Shown here piece by piece: positions 1 to 8,165 of a DNA stretch of 64,000 nucleotides. Under the pieces are notes generated by a model, which ran no database searches, was not told where the DNA came from, and worked only from the letters and a program-made list of their open reading frames with translations. Each line of letters starts with the position of its first letter. Positions within the stretch are counted from its first letter, which is position 1. Position numbers and translations under genes: made by a program. This stretch comes from Streptomyces griseocarneus (GTDB lineage: Bacteria > Actinomycetota > Actinomycetes > Streptomycetales > Streptomycetaceae): assembly GCA_003674045.1 (NCBI GenBank), contig PENC01000009.1, forward strand, positions 62,001-126,000. The letters are read 5' to 3'.

Positions 1-88
1 CCTGACCACGCCGTGCAACGCTCGTCACCCCGACTCTCCGCAGCACGCGCCTCTGCCCGGGCGCCAAGTCCCGGCCCGACCGCGTCAC

Positions 89-532
89 TCACCTTCTCGG
101 ACCGGATCCCGGAACGCTTCTAAAGGTCAGCAACTCACTCACCGAGGCCGAAACATCCAACAACTTCTCGTGAGCAACGTCCGGCGCCTTGAACAGGTTC
201 TCTGCAGCGAAGGCCAAGAATTCCGGCGGCAGCCAGATCAAGTACTCCTCAACGTACGAAGGAAGATCTGCACGCCACACGAACTCGCCGTCGGTCAGGA
301 CGGACGACCCTCCGGGGACATGAAAAGATCCCGCCAAAACATCCACGGTTGTTTCCATGACATCCAGGAGCGGGTGTCCCGAGTTCAAGTACTCACTCAC
401 CAAGCGAGGCGAGTATCGAACGTCCCTCCTCAGGACATCGCCAATCGATTCACTATACACGACACTCTTACCGCCTGAGTCCAGCTCACGAAAGAATCCG
501 ATAAATTGCACAGCCACTACCCACACGACCAT
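89..532 (-). CDS. Hypothetical protein, candidate orphan immunity protein of the RHS locus
   Basis: A 147-residue soluble protein with no signal peptide or membrane segment and no family I recognise. The N-terminus is hydrophobic (VVWVVAVQFIGFF) and may form a first beta strand. It is the last of five small leftward genes behind the RHS toxin, and its base composition is visibly lower in G+C than the RHS gene, as is common for immunity genes acquired with toxin cassettes. The start is an ATG. The immunity role is inferred from position only; an unrelated hypothetical is equally possible. Confidence 0.55.
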   Translation of the reverse strand: MVVWVVAVQFIGFFRELDSGGKSVVYSESIGDVLRRDVRYSPRLVSEYLNSGHPLLDVMETTVDVLAGSFHVPGGSSVLTDGEFVWRADLPSYVEEYLIWLPPEFLAFAAENLFKAPDVAHEKLLDVSASVSELLTFRSVPGSGPRR

Positions 533-749
533 TCTCTACCGGAAGGAAAACAAGGAAGCGTCTCAGTCACGACGAGTGATGTCTGGATCTCCCTGTAACG
601 GACGCAGGATCACCGATCGGCCACACTGGAGCACCCTCAGGGACATGGACGCGGGAAACCACAGCGCAACCCCCCGTCGAAGCCCGCGACGGATCGGCTC
701 GAATCACGCCTGCTCTCCTTGAAAGCCCCAGCCGGACACAGGCAGGTCA

Positions 750-1175
750 CTAATCACCCGAAAACGGGCTCTGCCCACTCCCCCATTCAAAGATGTAATC
801 CCCTTGCTGGGTCGTCGGCCTGACGAGGGGCAATCTGTCGACCGCAAGGTGGAATTCTTGGCGAAGCCAGCCTTCCATCGCCAAGGCAGCGACCTCGGAT
901 CGGTAGTCGCTCAGCGGAAACGAGAGTTCGTGGACCGTGACGTGAACCTCACCGCCGACGTCATGCGTAACTTCCCTGGCGCATCGTGACGCTCCGTAGC
1001 ATAGCCATGCCGCGTCCTTCCAATGCATCCCTTCGGGCAAGTGAAGGGAGAATTTCCGGTAGATCTGCACTCCCAGCGGTGACTGGCGTTCTTTCGGAGC
1101 CAGCTCGGCCCGCAAGTCAGCTGCGAGTCCCCCATGGGTGAAGTATTTGCGGTACTTGAACGTATAGGCTGCCAC
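750..1175 (-). CDS. Hypothetical protein, candidate orphan immunity protein
   Basis: A 141-residue protein rich in aromatic residues and charges (begins MAAYTFKYRKYF), with no membrane segment or known motif. It follows the previous small gene by about 30 bases and is read with the RHS locus. The GC content is below that of the surrounding core genes. I do not recognise the family. Its location in a row of small genes downstream of an RHS toxin suggests an immunity or accessory role; nothing in the sequence proves it. Confidence 0.55.
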   Translation of the reverse strand: MAAYTFKYRKYFTHGGLAADLRAELAPKERQSPLGVQIYRKFSLHLPEGMHWKDAAWLCYGASRCAREVTHDVGGEVHVTVHELSFPLSDYRSEVAALAMEGWLRQEFHLAVDRLPLVRPTTQQGDYIFEWGSGQSPFSGD

Positions 1176-1207
1176 GGTTTAGCTCTTCCCCTCTCGGAGA
1201 CTCACGC

Positions 1208-1594
1208 TCACAGCCAGTACGGGTAAATGTCAAGGTTCTTCACCTTCAGCGAGATGCCGTCACCCTGCGACGGCCTGTCTCTGCCTGCAAGCTCGATCGT
1301 GACAAGGTCCTTCTGGATCCTCAGAGTCAATACCGAGTCATCGTCCACCCTCTCCACGACTCCCGAGAGCGCGATCGACCGAGCGGCATCCGGCCCCCCG
1401 GCGTCGATTTCTTCTGCGGGCGATGGCGCGGGGAACCACTGCTCGACTTCCTCACCGATCTCAAGCTCGACGTCGAAAACCCCCAGCTCGGGTGCCTCCT
1501 CTCCTCGCCACCTACCCCACGAGCTACCTGCCGCACAGGTGAACTCGACCTTCTTCGCTTCGATGTCCAGAATTTTTGTAATCGTGATACGCAT
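1208..1594 (-). CDS. Hypothetical acidic protein, candidate orphan immunity protein
   Basis: A 128-residue acidic protein that reads as mostly beta strand (alternating hydrophobic and charged residues such as VEFTCAAG, VFDVELEIGEE, DLVTIELAG), with no signal peptide. Its ATG lies 3 bases after the stop of the preceding small gene, so the two are probably co-translated. Family unknown to me. Context suggests an accessory or immunity product of the RHS locus. Confidence 0.55.
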   Translation of the reverse strand: MRITITKILDIEAKKVEFTCAAGSSWGRWRGEEAPELGVFDVELEIGEEVEQWFPAPSPAEEIDAGGPDAARSIALSGVVERVDDDSVLTLRIQKDLVTIELAGRDRPSQGDGISLKVKNLDIYPYWL

Positions 1595-1597
1595 TAC

Positions 1598-1942
1598 CTA
1601 CCCACAGCAGCCACCGCCGGACTGAATACGGTCTCCTGCTGCCAGCGCCCCGACATCGGGCCCAGATAGACACACCATGGCTATGTGCGGAGGGTCCAGG
1701 ATATTCACACGAAAACCGTAGCGTTCAATCCACTTAAGAATCAGCGGCGCAACCCGGACCCCCATGGAAGGTCCTCGCACGACAGAGAGCCTGGCTTCTG
1801 GGCGCGCCACCCCAGAAAGGCACCGGACGATGCATGCAACACAGTCGCCGTCCAGGGCAACCCTGTCCTCGACCCGCAGTACAACTATTCCCCGGCCGTA
1901 CGTCCCCGCCCACCCTGGGCGCCGTGTCTCAATGGAGTTCAT
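1598..1942 (-). CDS. Small protein with a translation-factor-like beta-barrel stretch
   Basis: A 114-residue protein if translation starts at the ATG of MNSIETRR; a longer 130-residue reading is also open, but its extra start lies deeper inside the upstream gene. The stretch GRGIVVLRVEDRVALDGD resembles the domain-2 beta-barrel of elongation-factor GTPases (inference, weak). The C-terminus is GGGCCG, a Gly/Cys tail that could bind metal or be processed. The start overlaps the 3' end of the preceding gene by 14 bases, which suggests translational coupling. Function unknown; an accessory gene of the toxin locus is the simplest reading. Confidence 0.5.
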   Translation of the reverse strand: MNSIETRRPGWAGTYGRGIVVLRVEDRVALDGDCVACIVRCLSGVARPEARLSVVRGPSMGVRVAPLILKWIERYGFRVNILDPPHIAMVCLSGPDVGALAAGDRIQSGGGCCG

Positions 1943-2261
1943 TCCTGAGGTAGCTGACGTACTCAACTTCCGACCCTCGAAGGGATTCACGATCGATCCG
2001 CGAGATCGGCTGGATACAATCGGCTGACAGGTGGCCGCTGTCCACGAGTTCCACCAATGCGTGAAGCTGGCCCTCCCTGCACGCAGAGTTTCGCTCCACT
2101 GCTGCTGATGTCGCCAGCAGAGCGGCCAGCAAACGAGATTCCCAGGCGTCGAAAGAGTGGACCAAATCCGTTACGGTTCCACAGGCGTTATCTCTTGTTT
2201 CCGGATCGCCAGAGGCGATCTCCCTAACAAGCTCCAGCAATCGTCGATCACCGACGGACAT
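1929..2261 (-). CDS. Small helical protein, probable cognate immunity protein of the RHS toxin
   Basis: A 110-residue, predominantly alpha-helical protein resembling a short HEAT-like repeat pair (LLELVREIASGD, LLAALLATSAAVERN, LHALVELVDSGH). It is the first gene after the RHS toxin, with 47 bases between them, which is the usual place of the cognate immunity gene in RHS and contact-dependent systems. HEAT-like immunity proteins are known in such loci; the assignment here rests on position and predicted fold only. Confidence 0.6.
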   Translation of the reverse strand: MSVGDRRLLELVREIASGDPETRDNACGTVTDLVHSFDAWESRLLAALLATSAAVERNSACREGQLHALVELVDSGHLSADCIQPISRIDRESLRGSEVEYVSYLRNELH

Positions 2262-2308
2262 ACACTTTCCCTTCTAAACGGCCGCCTCGAACGTTTCGCC
2301 CCGGCTCT

Positions 2309-5300
2309 CTACAGTCCGGGATACCCCTCAGGCCAAGGGATATGTGTCGCGTTGGCCGCATCCGGATTGTAGTGCGGGCTGTTCTCATTGTGCACATTCC
2401 TGGGGTAGAGATTCCCCAGATCATCCTGATACTTTCCTCCGAATTGAATTCGGTAGCTGTCACCCATGGCTGCATTCGAACCTGCTGGGGCGTTGCCGTC
2501 CGGGCCATGGATTCTTAGGCGAACGGTTCTTTCCTGGGAGTCCATCCATTTATATTCCAGGCCATACTGGGCCCCTCCGTTCGGGTCTGGCGTGAGTTCC
2601 CGTATGCCTGCGTGGTCCGGGACGACGCTCATGGGGTCCCTGCCGGTCATATCCCATGGGCCCGGACCAGCAGGTGAGTCGGCTCCTTGAGATGACCCTC
2701 CGTATGGCGCCAACCCCAACGGGTCCGCCCAAGTCACCGGGTTGTGGACGTACGCCACCGGGTTCGGCGCCGGGGCCAAGCCCAGCGGGTCCGCCGACAT
2801 ATAGCGGGCCGTCGACGGGTCGTAGTGGCGGTGGACGTTGTAGTGGAGGCCTGATTCCGGGTCGAAGTATTGGCCCGGGAAGCGGAGAGGGGTGTAGGTC
2901 GTGCTGCCTCGTGGCCAGGCCGTCGTGCCCCAGAGGGTCGAGCGGGCTTGCCAGGCGATGTCGCCGTGTTCGTCGACGAGTTCCGTCGGGGTGCCGATCA
3001 GATCCGTCACGATCGCGAAGAAGCGGCTGTCGACTTCTTCCTGCGAAGAGGTCAGGATGCGTTCCGTCTGAGCCACCGGGTGCAGGCCGTCGTGGTCCCA
3101 GGTCAGGGTGACCGGGTTCGGCAAGGACGCCGATTCCGTCGTCTGCTCCACGAGGGTGAAACCGGACCAGGTGAAAGCGACGCGTTCCGTCACCTCGCCC
3201 GTCGCGTCCAGGCGTTCCTTCGCCACGCGGCGGCCCAACGGGTCGTACGCGTAGCGCCAGCGCGTGCCGTCGGGCGTGGTGACGGCGGTGACGCGGTCCT
3301 CCGCGTCCCACTCGTAGCGCCATACGTCGGGCTTGCGCGACAGGCGTGTCACGCGGCGCAGGACGACACGTCCCTGCGCGTCGTGTTCGTAGTGGACCCG
3401 GCCCGCGCGCGTGAGGCGGGTGCCTGCGTAGACGCGTGAGCCTGCCGCGTCCGTGCCGGGGTGGTCCTGCGGCCACTCCGCCTGCGTCTGGTTGCCCGCC
3501 GCGTCGTACGCGTACCGCTCGCTCCAGCCCGCAGCGTCCACGGCCGTGACACGGCCCGTCGCGTCCAGGTCGAAGGTGCGGTCGCCCGCCGACGTGACCG
3601 CGCCGTCGCGGCGGTAGGTGTACGCGCGGGACTGCACCACACCCTCGTCCGGCCCCGTCAGCGTCTGGGAGCTCAGGCGTCCCGTCGGTTCCCACGCCTG
3701 CGTCAGCGTCAGGCCCACGCCGAAGTGGCGCGCCACCTCGCGGCCCGCCGCGTCGTACTCCATGGCGAACGTATGGCCAGAGGCGGTCAGGGACGTGCGG
3801 CGGCCCGCCGCGTCATACGTCCACGAACTCACCGCGCCCGACGGAGTGACCCGGCGCCGTCGGCGGCCCAGTTCGTCGTAGGTGAAGGTCAGGGTGCGGC
3901 CGTCGTACGTCTCCGATTTCACGCGGCCCAGCCGGTCGCGGCCGTACAGTAGCGTGCCGTCCGGACCCGCGGCCTCGACGAGGCGGCCTGCCGCGTCGTA
4001 CGCGTACGTCGTGACCGCGCCGTCCGCGTCCTTGCGGATCACCTTCCCCAGCGCGTCCCGCTCGTACGCGACCGTCTGGCCGAGCCCGTTCGTCCGCGCC
4101 GCGAGCCGGCCGACCGCGTCGTGCGCGTACGTCAGCGTCCGGCCGTCGAAGTCCGTCTCCGTCGTCAGGCGGCCCGCCTCGTCGTAGGCGTAGTCCCAGG
4201 ACAGGCCCTGGGGGTTGGTGACCTGTACGAGGCGGAGCAGCGCGTCGTGGGTGAACTCGTAGCGGACGCCGTCCGGGCCGGTGCGGGCGCTGAGGAGGTC
4301 GAAGTGGGTGTATTCGGAGGTGGTCACGCCGCCGAGCGGATCCACGTGCGTGACGCAGTTGCCCTCGCCGTCGTAGGTCCAGCGCTCCTCCGCGCCGTCC
4401 GGGCCGACGCGGCGGGCGAGCTTGCCCTCCACAGTCCAGGACAGGTGGGTGGTCGCGCCGAGCGGATCAATGACGGTCGTCACGCGGCCGAAGGGGTCAC
4501 GGCGGTAGGCGGTGGTGCCGCCGAGCGGGTCGGTGATCTCTACCGGCAGGCCGGTCGCGTCGCACGTGACGCGTGTGACGTTGCCGAGGGCGTCCGTGAC
4601 CGAGGCCGGGTGGCCGTGCTCGTCGTAGCCGAAGCGCGTCGTCGTGCCGGACGGGTCGGTGACGGACGTACGGCGGCCCGCCTCGTCGTACGTCTGGCGC
4701 CATACCGTGCCGTCCGCGTGGGTGACCGTCTCCGTCCCACCCGTCACACCGTAGGCCGCCGTCGTCGAGCGGCCGTCAGGACGGATCACCGACAGGAGTC
4801 GGCCGTCCTCGTCGTGGCGGAACTCCGTCGTGTGCCCCAGCGCGTCCGTGCGGGACAGCGGCCGGTCGTAGCGGTCCCACTGCGTGCGCGTGACGGCGCC
4901 GTCCGGGCTGATCCGAGCTACGGCCTGGAGGCCCGCGTTGAAGACGTGGCGCGTCACGTGGCCCACCGCGTCGGTCACCGTGGTGACCCGCAGGCCCGTC
5001 GCCGGGTCCGGGTCGCCGTACTCGATCGCGGCCCGCATGTGGCCCTCGGTGCCGGACTCGAAGACGCAGCGGCCGCGCTCGTCGTAGACGTAGTCGTAGT
5101 GACGGTTGTTGCGGTCGGTCCAGGAGGTCACCCGGCCGTGCTCGTCGTAGCCGAACCGCATGGGCAGGCCTGAGGAATTGACGACCTCGGTGAGGTCGCC
5201 GTCGGTGTAGCCGTAGCGGACCAGCTCCGTCTCCACGTCGCCCGCCACCAGGTGCAGCGCGGTGATGCGGCCCGCCTCCGTGGTGAAGCGGATGCTGCGG

Positions 5301-7012
5301 CCGGCCTCGTCGCCGACGAAGGCCGGGGTGCCGTCGGGGGCGTACACGAAGGTGAGCGCGCGCCCCTCGCGATCCCGCACGCTGGTCAGCAGGGCGACGG
5401 AGTCGTCGTACGGGGTGTAGTGCCAGGCCCGGCCGGACAGCGGGTCGCTCAGCTCGTACGTGCCGTCGGCCGCCCGCGACAGCGGACGGCGCGGGCCTTC
5501 GACGGGCAGCGTCGGTACGCCGGGCACAGGGTGGGGGTAGGACAGCAGCATGCCGTCCTCGCCGACGAGGACCACGCCCTCGGCGTCGGTCTCCAGCCGC
5601 TGGTCGGCGGTGCTGGACCAGGACGGGCCCAGCCACCGGCCCGCGCGGTACCCCGACTGCACCTTGCGGTGGAACACCAGCGGCAGCACGCCCGCGAGCA
5701 CCACGTCCGTCTGCGGCAGGAACATCCGGCCTGTGGCGAGGTCGACGGGGTCGGTGTTCTCCGTGGCCTTCGCGCCCTCCCCGCGGGCGGGCCCGCGCGG
5801 ACCGTCCGCGCCGGCGAGCTCCCGCCGCGCCGCGCTCAGCTCGCGCGCCGCCCCCGACTCCGCCGCGTCCGCGGCACCGCGCCGCGCGGCCCCGATGGCC
5901 ATCCGCTCGCCCGACTGCGCCGCCGCGCTGCCGCCTCCCGTGGCAATGGCCATGAGGAAGTTGCCCGCGAGCCGTCCCGAGGCTTCCGAGGGGTCGGAGC
6001 CCCAGCCGTCGCCGAGGAGCATGCCCGGGATGCGGCCGGGGTGGGCGGCCGTACTGGCCAGGCCCATGCTCGTCTGGGCCACGCCGTCGAGGTACGCGGC
6101 GGGGTGGGTGAGGTTGTACGGGTCGAGAGGGTTGAGGGTGCGGGCGAACCGTGCCGCGTCCGTCACGGAACGGACCCCGCCGCCCAGCAGGTGCATCGCC
6201 TCGACCTGACCACCGTCGAACAGGTCGAGCGAGTCGCCCTTGACCCGGTCGCTGAACTTGGGGAGCTTCGGGGCGAGTTCCACGGCCTTCTCGATGGCCT
6301 TCTGGGCCGTCGAGGCGGCGGTGTTGCGCTGCTTGCGCGCCTCTTTCAGGATGCGTTCCGCTTCCTCGCGGTCGGCGATACCGGGATCGGTGCACGGAGG
6401 CGGCGGCGCGCCGGGGTCCTCGCCGGCCTTGATCTTCGCGTTGTACGCGTCGGCGGCCTTCTTGTACGCGTCCTGGGCGTCCTTGGCCGCCTTCTTGCCC
6501 TTTTTGTGGAGGCGCACCGCCTCCTTGGCCTGACCTTGTGCCCAGGTGACGGTGTGGGCGTATGTGGAGAGAGCCGTCGCCGCGTCCTCGCAGGAATCCG
6601 CGGCGTGGGCCCATTGCGGGGCGTGCTCGGCGAATTTCCGGGCGAAGGCCTCCTTTCCCTCGCCCTTCCACTGCGAGGGGTCGACCTTCTGCATTCCGCT
6701 GTGCGCGGTGTTGAAGGCCTTGCCGAAACTCTTCAGGTGCCCCGCGGTCCGCTCGATGGCCTTCGCGTCGCCGTGGAGGAGTTCTTCGGGGTCGTCAGTG
6801 TCGTCGAGCTGCTTCTCACCGACCTTGGCGCCGAGTTCGGATGCCTGCTTGTCGGACCAGTGCTCGACGTTGTCGGCGGCGCCATGGAACCCGAGGTCGT
6901 CCAGGGTCTCACTGGCTTTGTGACCACCCCACTCGACGGCCTCACCTGCCAGCTTCTTACCCTTGTCGAGCGCGTGCTCGAATTTCTCGCCCGCCTTGTC
7001 GAAGATGCTCAC
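2309..7012 (-). CDS. RHS-repeat polymorphic toxin with C-terminal type-30-like toxin domain
   Basis: A 1567-residue protein. Residues 1 to about 340 form a charged, coiled-coil-like N-terminus typical of putative type VII secretion effectors. A DUF6531 domain starts near residue 418 (DPVDLATGRMF). Many YD/RHS repeats follow up to the core-closing motif near residue 1404 (YMSADPLGL), and a toxin domain covers about the last 130 residues, with PRNVHNENSP and THIPWP as recognisable parts. These match my memory of the 'polymorphic toxin type 30' family, a predicted nuclease class. The start is a GTG that overlaps the stop of the preceding gene (GTGA) and has GGAGG upstream; an open extension of 100 residues is an antisense-like shadow of that neighbour. 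Probable role: exported antibacterial toxin held in an RHS shell until delivery. Confidence 0.9.
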   Translation of the reverse strand: MSIFDKAGEKFEHALDKGKKLAGEAVEWGGHKASETLDDLGFHGAADNVEHWSDKQASELGAKVGEKQLDDTDDPEELLHGDAKAIERTAGHLKSFGKAFNTAHSGMQKVDPSQWKGEGKEAFARKFAEHAPQWAHAADSCEDAATALSTYAHTVTWAQGQAKEAVRLHKKGKKAAKDAQDAYKKAADAYNAKIKAGEDPGAPPPPCTDPGIADREEAERILKEARKQRNTAASTAQKAIEKAVELAPKLPKFSDRVKGDSLDLFDGGQVEAMHLLGGGVRSVTDAARFARTLNPLDPYNLTHPAAYLDGVAQTSMGLASTAAHPGRIPGMLLGDGWGSDPSEASGRLAGNFLMAIATGGGSAAAQSGERMAIGAARRGAADAAESGAARELSAARRELAGADGPRGPARGEGAKATENTDPVDLATGRMFLPQTDVVLAGVLPLVFHRKVQSGYRAGRWLGPSWSSTADQRLETDAEGVVLVGEDGMLLSYPHPVPGVPTLPVEGPRRPLSRAADGTYELSDPLSGRAWHYTPYDDSVALLTSVRDREGRALTFVYAPDGTPAFVGDEAGRSIRFTTEAGRITALHLVAGDVETELVRYGYTDGDLTEVVNSSGLPMRFGYDEHGRVTSWTDRNNRHYDYVYDERGRCVFESGTEGHMRAAIEYGDPDPATGLRVTTVTDAVGHVTRHVFNAGLQAVARISPDGAVTRTQWDRYDRPLSRTDALGHTTEFRHDEDGRLLSVIRPDGRSTTAAYGVTGGTETVTHADGTVWRQTYDEAGRRTSVTDPSGTTTRFGYDEHGHPASVTDALGNVTRVTCDATGLPVEITDPLGGTTAYRRDPFGRVTTVIDPLGATTHLSWTVEGKLARRVGPDGAEERWTYDGEGNCVTHVDPLGGVTTSEYTHFDLLSARTGPDGVRYEFTHDALLRLVQVTNPQGLSWDYAYDEAGRLTTETDFDGRTLTYAHDAVGRLAARTNGLGQTVAYERDALGKVIRKDADGAVTTYAYDAAGRLVEAAGPDGTLLYGRDRLGRVKSETYDGRTLTFTYDELGRRRRRVTPSGAVSSWTYDAAGRRTSLTASGHTFAMEYDAAGREVARHFGVGLTLTQAWEPTGRLSSQTLTGPDEGVVQSRAYTYRRDGAVTSAGDRTFDLDATGRVTAVDAAGWSERYAYDAAGNQTQAEWPQDHPGTDAAGSRVYAGTRLTRAGRVHYEHDAQGRVVLRRVTRLSRKPDVWRYEWDAEDRVTAVTTPDGTRWRYAYDPLGRRVAKERLDATGEVTERVAFTWSGFTLVEQTTESASLPNPVTLTWDHDGLHPVAQTERILTSSQEEVDSRFFAIVTDLIGTPTELVDEHGDIAWQARSTLWGTTAWPRGSTTYTPLRFPGQYFDPESGLHYNVHRHYDPSTARYMSADPLGLAPAPNPVAYVHNPVTWADPLGLAPYGGSSQGADSPAGPGPWDMTGRDPMSVVPDHAGIRELTPDPNGGAQYGLEYKWMDSQERTVRLRIHGPDGNAPAGSNAAMGDSYRIQFGGKYQDDLGNLYPRNVHNENSPHYNPDAANATHIPWPEGYPGL

Positions 7013-7518
7013 TTCTTGAGGTCCTCCGCGGTGCGCTTGGCGGTCTCCTCTGTGTGGCGGGCCGCCTGTTCGAAGGACTTGCCGCTGTAGTCGGCGTGGG
7101 CGACCTGGTTGAACGGGTTGTCCGAGAGCGTCTGGCCCCAGGACTGCTGCTCGACCTGCTCCTCGGTGAGGTGCGGATTGCCCATCAGGGCGTTGGTCGT
7201 CACCTTGAAGGTGTTGGAGATGTAGGTGTCGCCCTCGTGGTAGTAGCCCGCGGCGAGGCCCACGCGCTGGGCGAACTGGCTGCCGTCGCGGACGAGGGCG
7301 CGTACGCCCCATTCCCAGCGGTGGCAGAAGGACTTGAAGGTGTCCGCCAGGCCCTGGTCCCCGGTCTCCAAGCCGGAGAGGGCGAGGTCGCCGAAACCGC
7401 GGCCGACGGCGGCCTCGCCCGGCGAACCGCCGGATTTCTTCAGCTCTTCGATGACGCCGTTGAGGCCCTTGGTGATGCCGTCGAGGGCGTCCTTGTGCGC
7501 CTGTATGCCGTCGGTCAC
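7009..7518 (-). CDS. WXG100-like partner protein of the RHS toxin
   Basis: A 169-residue soluble helical protein. The first half (HKDALDGITKGLNGVIEELKK) looks like a WXG100/EsxA-type helix, with FCHRWEWGVRAL as the probable hairpin area. Such proteins are encoded directly upstream of RHS toxins in Streptomyces and probably act as targeting partners for ESX-like secretion (known for the family, inferred here). Its TGA overlaps the GTG of the RHS gene by 4 bases, and its ATG overlaps the stop of the upstream gene, so three genes form one translationally coupled operon. Confidence 0.75.
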   Translation of the reverse strand: MTDGIQAHKDALDGITKGLNGVIEELKKSGGSPGEAAVGRGFGDLALSGLETGDQGLADTFKSFCHRWEWGVRALVRDGSQFAQRVGLAAGYYHEGDTYISNTFKVTTNALMGNPHLTEEQVEQQSWGQTLSDNPFNQVAHADYSGKSFEQAARHTEETAKRTAEDLKK

Positions 7519-7994
7519 TGGGTCACCTCCGGCATCGTGGAAATCGCGGCATTCGCGGAAGTTACGGAAGCCGGGGAAGTCGCGGAAGTCGCGGAAACGG
7601 CGTTCGGGCCGTCGAGCGCGACGGCGTCCGGCACGATGCCCACCACGGGCGGGAACATCATGGGGCGTTCACCGCCCACGTCCAGCGCCACACCCATCGG
7701 TTCGCCGACAGCCGGAACGACGGTGTCGAGGAGGCGGGCACCGAGAACGGTCCGGTACTCCCAGTCACGGTCCGTCTCCTCGCGCGCCACGGCGAAACGG
7801 GCGAGTGCCGCCTCGTCCGTAAAGGCGTGAATCCAGTGAATTCCCTGGAACTCCGCTGTCCACAGCCCGCCTTGGCCGTCCATCGGGACGAGTACGGCCG
7901 TACGCCGGAACTCGCCGATCATCGCCGCGGGCCGCGCTTCCCCTGCCTCCGCCGTCTCCGCGTACAGCGCGGCGAGCTCATTCTTCAGTGACAC
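7515..7994 (-). CDS. SseB-like N-terminal domain protein
   Basis: A 159-residue protein. Residues 1 to about 125 resemble the SseB N-terminal domain found in Streptomyces proteins encoded beside WXG100 and RHS genes (FRRTAVLVPMD, AFTDEAALARF). The C-terminal 30 residues are a low-complexity Ala/Ser/Thr tail (SATSATSPASVTSANAAIS), whose coding DNA is a short imperfect repeat. It is the first gene of the toxin operon and overlaps the WXG100-like gene by 4 bases. Probably an accessory or chaperone-like component; not demonstrated. Confidence 0.7.
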   Translation of the reverse strand: MSLKNELAALYAETAEAGEARPAAMIGEFRRTAVLVPMDGQGGLWTAEFQGIHWIHAFTDEAALARFAVAREETDRDWEYRTVLGARLLDTVVPAVGEPMGVALDVGGERPMMFPPVVGIVPDAVALDGPNAVSATSATSPASVTSANAAISTMPEVTQ

Positions 7995-8057
7995 TGCGTC
8001 AACCCCTCCCCACCGAATGCAGCGTACAGGGGTTCGAAATGGGCGATGAAATGCGGA

Positions 8058-8145
8058 GAGCCCCGCGCTCCGTATTCACCGGGAGGGCGGGGCTCGGGGG
8101 CAGGGCCCCGGTTCGGCGGGAGCGCGGGGCTCGGGGGCGGGGCCC
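8058..8145. terminator. Inverted and direct repeats forming a strong hairpin after gntP
   Basis: Positions 8058-8071 and 8119-8132 are a perfect 14-bp inverted repeat (left arm GAGCCCCGCGCTCC). In addition, 8081-8108 and 8118-8145 are 28-bp direct repeats with two mismatches. The block lies between the 3' end of gntP and the start of the toxin operon, so it probably terminates leftward gluconate transcripts before the toxin genes. Confidence 0.6.
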
Positions 8146-8165
8146 TCCAAGTGACCGGCCGGCCG

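Noticed and set aside
7013..7312. 100-residue N-terminal extension of the RHS protein
   Set aside because: It lies entirely within the WXG100-like gene in another frame and is Arg/Pro-rich; the GTG at 7012 with GGAGG upstream and GTGA overlap is the better start.
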